From: Candidatus Roizmanbacteria bacterium RIFCSPLOWO2_01_FULL_44_13 | GTDB taxonomy: Bacteria; Patescibacteriota; Microgenomatia; UBA1406; GWC2-37-13 | Direction: 5' to 3' | Length of the DNA: 5,335 nt | NCBI GenBank assembly: GCA_001789855.1 | Contig: MGAT01000011.1 | Span: 7,552-12,886 of the forward strand | In this document: in pieces, positions 1-5,335 of the stretch | Layout of the letters: every line of letters begins with the position of its first letter | How positions within the stretch are numbered: the stretch's first letter is position 1 | Notes under the pieces: model-generated | Told to the model about the DNA's origin: nothing | Databases searched by the model: none | What the model saw: only the letters and a program-made list of their open reading frames with translations | Translations under genes and position numbers: made by a program

Positions 1-1
1 G

Positions 2-367
2 GATGAAAGCATCGTCGCCGTATCGATGCCCGTCCTTTTCAGCGATATAAAATGGGCTAACAGATTAGTTATTCTATTTTACCTTTACATGTTCATTCCG
101 AGAATATTCATGGGCCACTATCCCCTGGTCGGCCCAAGCATGGCGGTCAAAAAATCCTCCTGGGAAAAAATAAGAAAAGAGCTTTGTACAAACGCCAAGG
201 AAGTCCACGAAGACATAGATATTTCTTTTCACGTCAAAAAATTGGGGAAGATTTATCACGACGGGAAAACCATTGCCCTTAGTTCGGGAAGGAGAATGCG
301 ATACCACCCTTGGTCTTTTTTTGGAGAATACGCGATCAGATTTTTCAAAATGTTAAGAACTCATTGA
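2..367 (+). CDS. Glycosyltransferase family 2, C-terminal part (5' end outside window)
   Basis: The reading frame is open from the first complete codon at position 2, so the true start lies upstream and the first in-window ATG (26) is internal. The visible 121 residues look like the end of a GT2 (GT-A fold) glycosyltransferase. There is a segment GPSMAVKKSSWEKI resembling the acceptor-side loop, then HEDIDISFHVKKLGKI (about 206-253) carrying the Glu-Asp pair typical of the GT2 catalytic-base motif, and a tail GRRMRYHPWSFF with the basic and aromatic residues common after that motif. A hydrophobic stretch with several aromatics precedes the acceptor loop (about 56-130) and could sit on or in the membrane. 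Such enzymes transfer a sugar from a nucleotide- or lipid-linked donor onto envelope glycans; the substrate cannot be told here, and the nucleotide-binding DXD half is not visible. The gene ends in TGA at 365-367, overlapping the end of the convergent ligase gene by 7 bases. Family assignment is fairly sure, specificity unknown. Confidence 0.72.
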   Translation, partial: DESIVAVSMPVLFSDIKWANRLVILFYLYMFIPRIFMGHYPLVGPSMAVKKSSWEKIRKELCTNAKEVHEDIDISFHVKKLGKIYHDGKTIALSSGRRMRYHPWSFFGEYAIRFFKMLRTH

Positions 368-383
368 TTCTTCGACATTTTTT
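347..383. terminator. Shared two-way terminator hairpin spanning both stop codons
   Basis: AAAATGT (347-353) pairs with ACATTTT (375-381), and AAGAA (355-359) pairs with TTCTT (368-372). A small internal loop separates the two helices (T354 against C373 and G374), and the apical loop is the 8 bases 360-367. Six Ts (378-383) close the plus-strand side and four Ts close the minus-strand copy. The apical loop contains both stop codons: TGA at 365-367 for the glycosyltransferase and the complement of TGA at 361-363 for the ligase. The stem is AU-rich, so its stability is modest. The position between convergent genes supports a terminator, but no folding energy was computed. Confidence 0.5.
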
Positions 384-2088
384 CTATTTCTTTCAATGTC
401 GTGGCGTCCCCAGGGTTTTTGTCGTCGCGGAATCTCTCCAGTCTCGGAAAGCGTAACGCCAATCCGGCGGTGTGAACCGGGGATTTAGTTATCTCGTCGG
501 CCCGGATCTCAACGACAATCGCCGGTTTGACCCAAACGTCGCAATTCATCATCTTATTGACCGAATAATTATTTGGTTTTTTTGAAATCCTCAACTTTTG
601 CGTTTTCGTTTTCAACTCTCTCCATTCCGTATCAGTCAAGCCTGTTCCGATCTTGGCCACGGTAAGAAACTGTTCTTTTTTCTCGTCCAGCACTCCAGCC
701 AAAAAAGCGCCGATTCCAAATCCGGTTCTTTTTCCGCGGCCCAGGTCGTATCCCATTACCAAGCAGTCGATCGTATCCTGAATCTTTGACGAGTAGCTCC
801 GCTTATACTTGATCCAGTTCCATTCCCTGGCGCCCGGCTTGTAAACGCCGTCGATCTTTTTCGCCAAAATTCCTTCCAGACCTTTGGCAACGGCTTCGTC
901 AAATAATTTTTCCAACCTTACATCGTCTGTCACTTCTTCCTGGTCGGCGAGGAGAACCGTATGTTTGGCGACGTTTCTCGTGGTTGTTATCGCCTCTTCA
1001 AGCGCCCGCCTTCTTTTCAAAAATGGTTCGTTGATAAAACTTTTTCCATCAACATATAGGAGTTCGAAGGCAAAAAGTTTCAGGGGGATCTTTTCCGCCA
1101 TTTTCTCGATGTCGTATTTTCTTTTTCTTTGTACCGTTTCCTGGAACGGCAGGAATTTGCCGGTCTTGGCGTTGTACCCGACCGCTTCGCCCTCAAAAAT
1201 TACCTCTTTTACCTTCAGTTGTTTCTTAACACCTTTAACGACATCGGGATACATATAGGTAACGTCTTCAAGGCTTCGGGAAAATAATCGCACTTCCCGC
1301 CCTGCTTTGGAATAATGTACGCTCAACCTAAATCCGTCAAACTTCGGCTCGACTAGACATTTATTCAATTGCTCGATGATTTCCTTGGCCGAAGACAGTC
1401 TTTCCGCCCTCATCATAATAATGGGCGTGAAAACTTTCGGCTGGATAGAGTTCATCGCTTTAATTCCTTTTTCTTTGAGAGTCCTCCCGATGAACCCGAG
1501 CTCCGGCCTGACGTGGTAAGCTTTTTCGATTGCCGGCCGCAGCGTTTTGTCTCCGGTTATCATCCAGGAATAGGCGTCCAGCACCGTCATATCCGAAAAC
1601 CCCATCCTGATTACTCCCGTCGGCAACCTGGCGAGGTATCGCGCCGAGACGGCGTCAAGTTGTCTTATAAGGAGCGACAGTAAACTTATCTTTACGTCCT
1701 GACTCCCGGTGCCCCCGGCGGTCGCCAATTTGTAAAACACATCGTAAACCTCTGTTACCTTCATCTCGCGCTCTTCAAACGAAGAATATTGTTTTTTGAA
1801 ATGTTCGAGCGTTTCTCCAAGATCTCCTAGCCTTTTGAATTCTTTTTCGAAGTAACTTTTTTCAAGGTTCATGGCGTTTATGGCAGCCCGGACAATCATT
1901 TTTTCCGCCATGCCGAAGTCAATTCCTTCGTAAGCCGGGCGGACGCGCCCCTGGAGTAGATAGACGACTTTTTCTATTTCCTCCGGAGTCAATTTCCTAA
2001 AAAGTTCTGCCAAAATCCGCGTAATCTCCAAGCGGGAACTGTTCTGGCTGATGCGGTCAAAGTATTTTGCCAATTCACTGAATGTCAT
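361..2088 (-). CDS. lig: ATP-dependent DNA ligase, archaeal type
   Basis: This 575-residue enzyme seals nicks in duplex DNA using ATP, through a lysyl-AMP intermediate. The nucleotidyltransferase motifs appear in order. Motif I is EPKFDGFR with the nucleophile Lys249, followed by an FSR at 269-271. Motif III is FEGE at 298-301 and motif IIIa is FAFELLYVDG (about 339-348). Motif IV is GLEGILAK (403-410), motif V is WIKYKR (425-430), and a motif VI-like RFPR with downstream Arg and Lys (546-557) lies in the C-terminal OB-fold. Residues 1 to about 210 are a helical N-terminal DNA-binding domain. Length and domain order match archaeal/eukaryotic-type ligases rather than NAD-dependent LigA or the LigD fusion. 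The ATG is 4 bases after the Fic stop codon, with no Shine-Dalgarno visible, so co-transcription and translational coupling with Fic are likely. All catalytic motifs look intact. The function call is strong; origin by transfer from archaea is inference. Confidence 0.95.
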   Translation of the reverse strand: MTFSELAKYFDRISQNSSRLEITRILAELFRKLTPEEIEKVVYLLQGRVRPAYEGIDFGMAEKMIVRAAINAMNLEKSYFEKEFKRLGDLGETLEHFKKQYSSFEEREMKVTEVYDVFYKLATAGGTGSQDVKISLLSLLIRQLDAVSARYLARLPTGVIRMGFSDMTVLDAYSWMITGDKTLRPAIEKAYHVRPELGFIGRTLKEKGIKAMNSIQPKVFTPIIMMRAERLSSAKEIIEQLNKCLVEPKFDGFRLSVHYSKAGREVRLFSRSLEDVTYMYPDVVKGVKKQLKVKEVIFEGEAVGYNAKTGKFLPFQETVQRKRKYDIEKMAEKIPLKLFAFELLYVDGKSFINEPFLKRRRALEEAITTTRNVAKHTVLLADQEEVTDDVRLEKLFDEAVAKGLEGILAKKIDGVYKPGAREWNWIKYKRSYSSKIQDTIDCLVMGYDLGRGKRTGFGIGAFLAGVLDEKKEQFLTVAKIGTGLTDTEWRELKTKTQKLRISKKPNNYSVNKMMNCDVWVKPAIVVEIRADEITKSPVHTAGLALRFPRLERFRDDKNPGDATTLKEIEKMSKNQ

Positions 2089-2092
2089 AAGT

Positions 2093-3136
2093 TTATACCA
2101 TTGCGTATCTTGCGGCTTTTGTACTCCCTACTTTTTTAATTAGTCCTTTTTTTATCAGGTCTTGGAGATCTCGCAGAACCGTGTCTTCGGAAACGTCCGG
2201 AAAAACCGTGGCAAACATCTGGTTTTGGATGAACCCGGCGTCGGTCAGATACTCGATCAGTTTCATCTGGCGCTCTGTCAGGTAGATCTGTTGCCCGCCG
2301 AAGCGTTCCTTCATCTTGACGTCTTTTGACAACTTGAGAATTTTTTCCTTGATCTTTTCAAATTCGATCGCCGCGCCGTTCGTAAAATATTCGAGCCACG
2401 TGGTCAACTCGCCGGCCGAGGCCTTTTGGAGATTTTCATAGTAAGACACCGCATCTTTGTCATAATATTCCTCGAGCGAAAAAAATCTCCTGATGTCGTA
2501 CCCGCCCAAAAGCAAAATCAAAGTCGCCAAAACACGGGCCACCCGGCCGTTGCCGTCGATAAAGGGGTGGATCCTGACCAACTCGTGGTGGGCGATGCCG
2601 GCTTTTATAACCGGGTGAATGCTGTCTCGGTCGTCGCGGTTAACCCAGTACAAAAATTCCCTCATTAAAAATGGCACCTCTAAGGGCGGCGGGGGCCGGA
2701 AGGTTACTTCACCGGTGGCTGAATTTCTCACGATTACCTGTTTGTTACGGAATTCACCAAAGCTCTCCGGCGTCAAAATTTTGTCGGTGATGATCCTGTG
2801 AACTTTTTTGATTAAGAGTTCTGTGATCTTGTCTATTTTCTTTTTTGCCTCTTCGTCGATAAACTCGATGACCCGGCGGTAATTGATGATTTCCTGGATG
2901 TCCCGCGGGCGCCCGATTACGTCGCGCCCTTCCAAAATATCCTTGGCGTCGTCCTTGGCGAGCTTGTTGCCCTCGATATGAGTGCCGTGGTAGGTGGAAC
3001 GGACGATCGCATCTTCTTTAAACTGTTTCTCCCAAAGGGGTAAAAGGGGCGAAAGCTTGATGACTTCCTCGGCGGCTTCGATTTTGGCGATTCTGGTCAA
3101 AATCTTGTTGGAGATCGTGAATACCGGACTAAACAT
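2093..3136 (-). CDS. Fic family protein (probable protein AMP-transferase) with C-terminal winged helix
   Basis: This 347-residue protein carries the full Fic active-site motif HPFIDGNGRVAR (190-201), with catalytic His190, the Asp194 and Asn196 region and Arg201. Fic proteins usually transfer AMP from ATP to hydroxyl side chains of target proteins. The N-terminal part (about 30-70) matches the Fic_N domain, and GTHIEGN (51-57) is the inhibitory-helix motif with Glu55, indicating a class II, self-inhibited Fic. The usual Ser/Thr four residues before that Glu is Gly51 here. A flap segment with FRPPPP (146-151) precedes the core. Residues about 283-347 form a winged helix-turn-helix, with a recognition-helix candidate around 316-331, so DNA binding and autoregulation are plausible. 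An in-frame TAG (3158-3160) just upstream fixes ATG 3136 as the first possible start. The ligase follows 4 bases downstream. Target protein unknown; an antitoxin or housekeeping role cannot be separated. Confidence 0.93.
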   Translation of the reverse strand: MFSPVFTISNKILTRIAKIEAAEEVIKLSPLLPLWEKQFKEDAIVRSTYHGTHIEGNKLAKDDAKDILEGRDVIGRPRDIQEIINYRRVIEFIDEEAKKKIDKITELLIKKVHRIITDKILTPESFGEFRNKQVIVRNSATGEVTFRPPPPLEVPFLMREFLYWVNRDDRDSIHPVIKAGIAHHELVRIHPFIDGNGRVARVLATLILLLGGYDIRRFFSLEEYYDKDAVSYYENLQKASAGELTTWLEYFTNGAAIEFEKIKEKILKLSKDVKMKERFGGQQIYLTERQMKLIEYLTDAGFIQNQMFATVFPDVSEDTVLRDLQDLIKKGLIKKVGSTKAARYAMV

Positions 3137-3164
3137 AGATAAATTATAACCGATTTGCTACACT
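3136..3164 (+). promoter_or_regulatory. Promoter of first pilin-like gene, extended -10
   Basis: The -35 candidate is TAGATA (3136-3141, 4 of 6 matches to TTGACA). A 17-base spacer follows, then an extended -10 made of TGC directly before TACACT (3156-3164; the hexamer matches TATAAT at 4 of 6). The hexamer ends 6 bases before the ATG at 3171, again predicting a leaderless mRNA. This promoter overlaps the opposing Fic promoter almost completely. Confidence 0.5.
3143..3148 (-). promoter_or_regulatory. Fic-ligase promoter, -10 box
   Basis: On the minus strand this is a perfect TATAAT. It ends 6 bases before the Fic ATG (3136), so the expected transcription start falls on or beside the start codon and the mRNA would be leaderless. 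No good -35 is seen at 16-18 bases spacing; the best windows match TTGACA at about 2 of 6 positions. The 6-base gap holds no ribosome binding site. Confidence 0.6.
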
Positions 3165-3170
3165 TAAAAC

Positions 3171-3467
3171 ATGGTTTACGCCTTGGAGATAAACCCAGAC
3201 ACTTTCCCGACCGCCCGCTTCGCCAACATAAGTTCGCTCGTCAATATCGCCTTGCCATTGGTTTTGGCCGGCGCCGCCTTGACATTTCTGATGATGTCCT
3301 TGATGAGCGCTTTTAATATCTTGACCCACGGCGACAACCCGGACGTTTTGAAAAAAGCTTATTCGTCGCTTATGTTTGCTGTTGTCGGATTGATCATAGT
3401 GATCGCCAGTTTTGTTGTTGTCCGCGTCATCGGCGGCATAATTGGGGCACAGCTTTTGCCGCAGTAA
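3171..3467 (+). CDS. Small two-helix membrane protein, TrbC/VirB2 pilin-like
   Basis: The 98-residue product has a short polar N-terminus, a first membrane helix (about 22-46), a polar loop HGDNPDVLKKAYSS (53-66), and a second helix (about 67-90) ending in a Gly-rich tail. Two helices joined by a short charged loop, with a Lys-Lys-Ala and then a hydrophobic run containing VGLIIVIASF, is the pattern of VirB2/TrbC-like pilin subunits and of small pilin-annotated proteins common in Patescibacteria. No cleavable signal peptide or type IV pilin Gly/Phe-Thr-Leu motif is obvious. The start is secure: an in-frame TAA lies at 3165-3167, one codon before the ATG's immediate neighbour. The next gene, 23 bases downstream, encodes a protein of the same architecture. 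It may be a secretion or conjugation-type envelope subunit, but no ATPase or channel gene lies in the window, so the role is inferred from shape only. Confidence 0.7.
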   Translation: MVYALEINPDTFPTARFANISSLVNIALPLVLAGAALTFLMMSLMSAFNILTHGDNPDVLKKAYSSLMFAVVGLIIVIASFVVVRVIGGIIGAQLLPQ

Positions 3468-3484
3468 TAGTTGTTATATATAAT
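3456..3484 (+). promoter_or_regulatory. Promoter of second pilin-like gene
   Basis: A -35 box TTGCCG (3456-3461, 4 of 6 matches) lies inside the last codons of the preceding gene. A 17-base spacer leads to a perfect TATAAT (3479-3484). The -10 ends exactly 6 bases before ATG 3491, so the transcript should be leaderless. It is the best-formed promoter in the window and suggests the second gene is expressed at least partly on its own. Confidence 0.6.
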
Positions 3485-3490
3485 AAATCA

Positions 3491-3844
3491 ATGGAAATAG
3501 ACGAAATTTTTGGCAAAGTGACTCCTCCTCCGGGAATGAATATCGGGCCGGGGGACCCGGTCGAGGGATTGGGTCAATTGATCGGTTGGGGAATCAATAT
3601 TTTCATTACCCTCGCGGGGATGTTCATGTTGGTCTATCTTCTTTGGGGGGCGTTCGATTGGATTTCAAGCTCCGGCGAGAAAGAAAAAATCACCAAGGCT
3701 CAAAGTAAAATTACCAATGCCATCATCGGCATGATAATTATTTTTATCGTCCTCGTCGGCTTCAATCTTCTTGCCGGACAACTCTTGGGAATCGTGGAAC
3801 AGACGCCGGACGGATTCAAACTGAAGATTCCTACTCTACAATAA
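3491..3844 (+). CDS. Small two-helix membrane protein, pilin-like, related in layout to the preceding gene
   Basis: This 117-residue protein has a polar, Pro/Gly-rich N-terminus (about 10-24), a first membrane helix (about 30-53) ending in an aromatic Trp-Gly-Ala-Phe-Asp-Trp segment, a charged loop SGEKEKITKAQSKITN (61-76), and a second helix (about 77-99), followed by a short polar tail. The loop plus IIGMIIIFIV is very like the GG(N)xEKxxKAKxxIxxAxIGLxI pattern I associate with pilin-annotated TrbC/VirB2-like proteins in Patescibacteria. The neighbour upstream shares the architecture (charged loop with Lys-Ala between two helices), so the pair are probably distant paralogues. There is no Shine-Dalgarno; the start is supported by the TATAAT 6 bases upstream. 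It converges on the PP2C-like/propeller gene with a 13-base gap. Membrane location is sure; a pilin or secretion role is inferred. Confidence 0.72.
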   Translation: MEIDEIFGKVTPPPGMNIGPGDPVEGLGQLIGWGINIFITLAGMFMLVYLLWGAFDWISSSGEKEKITKAQSKITNAIIGMIIIFIVLVGFNLLAGQLLGIVEQTPDGFKLKIPTLQ

Positions 3845-3862
3845 CAAAACTCCGTTTTTATT
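3840..3862. terminator. Weak inverted repeat between convergent genes, possible two-way terminator
   Basis: AAAAC (3846-3850) and GTTTT (3854-3858) form a 5-base-pair stem over the loop TCC. AAT (3840-3842) and ATT (3860-3862) can add three outer pairs across an internal loop. T-runs lie on both strands. It spans the 13-base gap and touches both TAA stop codons. The stem has a single G-C pair, so it is weak, and the call rests mainly on position. Confidence 0.28.
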
Positions 3863-5335
3863 CAACCAAGTAGATCTTGCCTCCGACTAAGGCGTATATG
3901 CCGTTTCCATAAACCACGACGTCGATTGCCCTGGCAAGAATGTCGGAGCCAATTTGCCTTTCAAATTCTCCGGTTTTCGCCATTACATATGCCATACCGC
4001 GGCTCTTGTCCCAACCATAAACGCTTTCTATGTCTTTTGAAGTAAATATTTTTGTGAAATTGACATCGCCCGCCGGCAGACTCATGGCAAAGCCGTCACG
4101 AAGGCCGGAGGTGAATTTTATGACCGTATCTCCTCCGCCCAAATAGACCGATCCGTCGATTGCAAAATTCGATACGAATGACAAATCCGTTGCTTGCCCT
4201 TCGGCAAAATAAGAAGTTTTGGCTCCGAACCCGCTTTCGGCGGCAACGTATTTATAGACCTCGTCTTTGCCTGTGTCCAAAAGGTACAGGTTGGCATTGA
4301 AGGCAAAGATATCCTTGACCACTCCCCAATCTTTATCCTGATTGACGACTCGCTGCACTTTCCCGTCGGCGGCGAACGTATATATCCCCTGGCCGGAAAT
4401 ATAAAAATATTTTTTGCCTTCGTAAGAGGAAATTAAGATCGCTTTTTTCAAATCGGAGGAAGAATTTTTTGACAGGGATTTTTTCTCCAGGGAAAATTCG
4501 TAAAGATTGCCGTTGGTTTTGTCGAGTATTAAAAGCGTGTCCCCTTCCAGATACAGCCTGTCTCCCTTGGCGTTTTTATTATCCAAAGCCAAATCAAAAA
4601 ATTCGCTCGACTTGGCCTCTTCTTTTTTGAGAATTTTCGCTTCGGCGTCGGCAATTATTTTTTCCAACTCAGCGATTTCGTGTCGCCCGGGGGAGGATTT
4701 TTTAATCTCGGCTACCCGGTCCCGGCTCTCCGCAATCAGTGCTATGGCGCTATCCATATTCAAAAACGCCACCTCTTCCGCCTCCGACATTTTCTGTGAA
4801 ATAAATTCCCGCGTCAGATTAATTTTTTCCGTCGCCTCGGCCATCCCTCTTCTTTGGACTCCCAAAGCCACGCTCCATAACAAAATCAGGAAAATTATGA
4901 GAACGGTAATGCCGGTGAGAACCCGCCGCCGCCCAAAACGGGAATAATAATATGCCAGTGTCGGAGCTTTGATAATTGTCTCTGACATTTCCTCCCCGGC
5001 CCCCGTTTGCGGCTCACCAAAATGCAGAAATATCGCTACCATCCCTTTGTCCCCTTGAGCCTTGAGCCGCGGCGCGACATCATCAACAATCTGGTGGGGA
5101 GATTTGTGGTCAAAAATTTTCCTCAATTCCTCGTCATTTCCGACAAGATCGAGAAAGTGGGAGGTGGTAAAAATAAAAACGTCGTCGCTCTCAAAATAAC
5201 CGGAGGCGGAAGTGTCTCCCGTCAAAAGCGGCGCAACTTTGTTCTTTCTTTTGATGACGATTTCACCCGCGCCGATCGTTTTTAAATACAAAATATTTTC
5301 TTTCAGGTATCCCAAAGACAAGGAAAAACCCGACG
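3858..5335 (-). CDS. Membrane protein with degenerate PP2C-like domain, coiled stalk and beta-propeller-like repeats (N-terminus outside window)
   Basis: The frame stays open past the window edge, so the TTG at 5319-5321 is not a trustworthy start; residues below are numbered from it. Residues 1-102 resemble the C-terminal half of a PP2C-type phosphatase: IGAGEIVIKRKNK sits where the GDSRxYxxRxGK strand pair normally lies, and SDDVFIFTTSHFLDLVGNDE where GDxxLLxTDGLxxxxxxxE lies. The usual metal-binding Asp-Gly of the second motif is Ser-His here, so the domain may be catalytically dead. One membrane helix follows (about 134-156), preceded by RFGRRR, which predicts the PP2C-like part inside and the rest outside. 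Residues 160-240 are charged and helical, a likely coiled stalk. From about 255 to the end there are five or six repeats of the type LYLL-D-x-Y-x-F/Y (for example near 263-276, 305-315, 345-358, 392-403, 434-446 and 475-486), as in NHL/PQQ-like propellers. It may sense or bind something at the envelope. No function is assigned. Confidence 0.65.
   Translation of the reverse strand, partial: SGFSLSLGYLKENILYLKTIGAGEIVIKRKNKVAPLLTGDTSASGYFESDDVFIFTTSHFLDLVGNDEELRKIFDHKSPHQIVDDVAPRLKAQGDKGMVAIFLHFGEPQTGAGEEMSETIIKAPTLAYYYSRFGRRRVLTGITVLIIFLILLWSVALGVQRRGMAEATEKINLTREFISQKMSEAEEVAFLNMDSAIALIAESRDRVAEIKKSSPGRHEIAELEKIIADAEAKILKKEEAKSSEFFDLALDNKNAKGDRLYLEGDTLLILDKTNGNLYEFSLEKKSLSKNSSSDLKKAILISSYEGKKYFYISGQGIYTFAADGKVQRVVNQDKDWGVVKDIFAFNANLYLLDTGKDEVYKYVAAESGFGAKTSYFAEGQATDLSFVSNFAIDGSVYLGGGDTVIKFTSGLRDGFAMSLPAGDVNFTKIFTSKDIESVYGWDKSRGMAYVMAKTGEFERQIGSDILARAIDVVVYGNGIYALVGGKIYLVE

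Noticed and set aside
26..28. ATG as the start of the glycosyltransferase
   Set aside because: The frame is open to the window start, and a GT2 enzyme needs its nucleotide-binding half upstream.
361..367. Recoded UGA (glycine, as in Gracilibacteria/SR1)
   Set aside because: UGA ends both genes at conventional domain boundaries inside a terminator-like hairpin, and no in-frame UGA is needed inside any domain here.
884..1683. Plus-strand open frames of 124 and 104 codons opposite the ligase
   Set aside because: They lie entirely antisense to a ligase gene with all its motifs, and their translations show no domain pattern; they are shadows of the coding strand.
2089..2110. Separate leaderless promoter for the ligase (TATAAA just before its ATG)
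   Set aside because: The hexamer ends only 3 bases before the ATG, unlike the fixed 6-base gap elsewhere, and it lies at the Fic stop codon; coupling to Fic explains expression better.
3139..3147. Odd palindrome ATAA-A-TTAT as an operator for the Fic winged helix
   Set aside because: It is short, purely A/T and overlaps the -10 box, so symmetry can arise from the promoter itself; not enough to call an operator.
4194..5285. Plus-strand open frames of 80, 146 and 92 codons opposite the PP2C-like/propeller gene
   Set aside because: They are antisense to a long continuous frame with recognisable architecture. Their hydrophobic or Ser-rich composition follows from the complementary strand, and no promoter of the type seen elsewhere precedes them.
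5319..5321. TTG as the true start of the minus-strand gene
   Set aside because: The frame continues without a stop to the window edge, and the protein begins in the middle of a PP2C-like fold, so the real start should be outside.

Overview
The window is gene-dense and looks like chromosome from a bacterium with a streamlined genome, most likely of the Candidate Phyla Radiation (Patescibacteria). This rests on the gene set: an archaeal-type ATP-dependent DNA ligase, a Fic protein with a winged-helix tail, two small two-helix proteins of the TrbC/VirB2 pilin-like kind, and a PP2C-like/transmembrane/beta-propeller protein. Near-consensus TATAAT boxes argue for bacteria rather than archaea. UGA appears to act as an ordinary stop at two adjacent gene ends. 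The lineage is an inference; no marker gene in the window proves it.

Layout. (1) Positions 2-367 (+) hold the C-terminal part of a family 2 glycosyltransferase whose start lies outside the window. (2) It converges tail to tail on a two-gene minus-strand unit: the Fic gene (2093-3136) followed 4 bases later by the DNA ligase (361-2088). The glycosyltransferase and ligase stop codons lie together in the loop of one inverted repeat (347-381), which I read as a shared two-way terminator. (3) A 34-base divergent spacer (3137-3170) separates Fic from two plus-strand pilin-like genes (3171-3467 and 3491-3844). (4) These converge, across 13 bases, on a long minus-strand gene (3858 to the window end) whose N-terminus is cut off. 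It encodes a degenerate PP2C-like domain, one membrane helix, a charged helical stalk and a repetitive beta-propeller-like region.

The most striking pattern is in the starts. All three promoters I can place (Fic and both pilin-like genes) have the -10 hexamer exactly 6 bases before the ATG, so transcription would begin at or next to the start codon. None of these genes, nor the ligase, has a visible Shine-Dalgarno sequence. The window therefore suggests leaderless translation as a common mode in this genome. No stretch over 300 bases lacks a gene. No tRNA, rRNA, CRISPR array, insertion sequence or attachment site was seen.

The genes do not form one obvious pathway. Ligase plus Fic is a probable co-transcribed pair (nucleic-acid joining and protein AMPylation). 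The two pilin-like proteins and the PP2C-like/propeller protein are probably cell-envelope components, possibly of a type IV secretion or conjugation-like apparatus, but no motor or channel gene is present here to confirm that.
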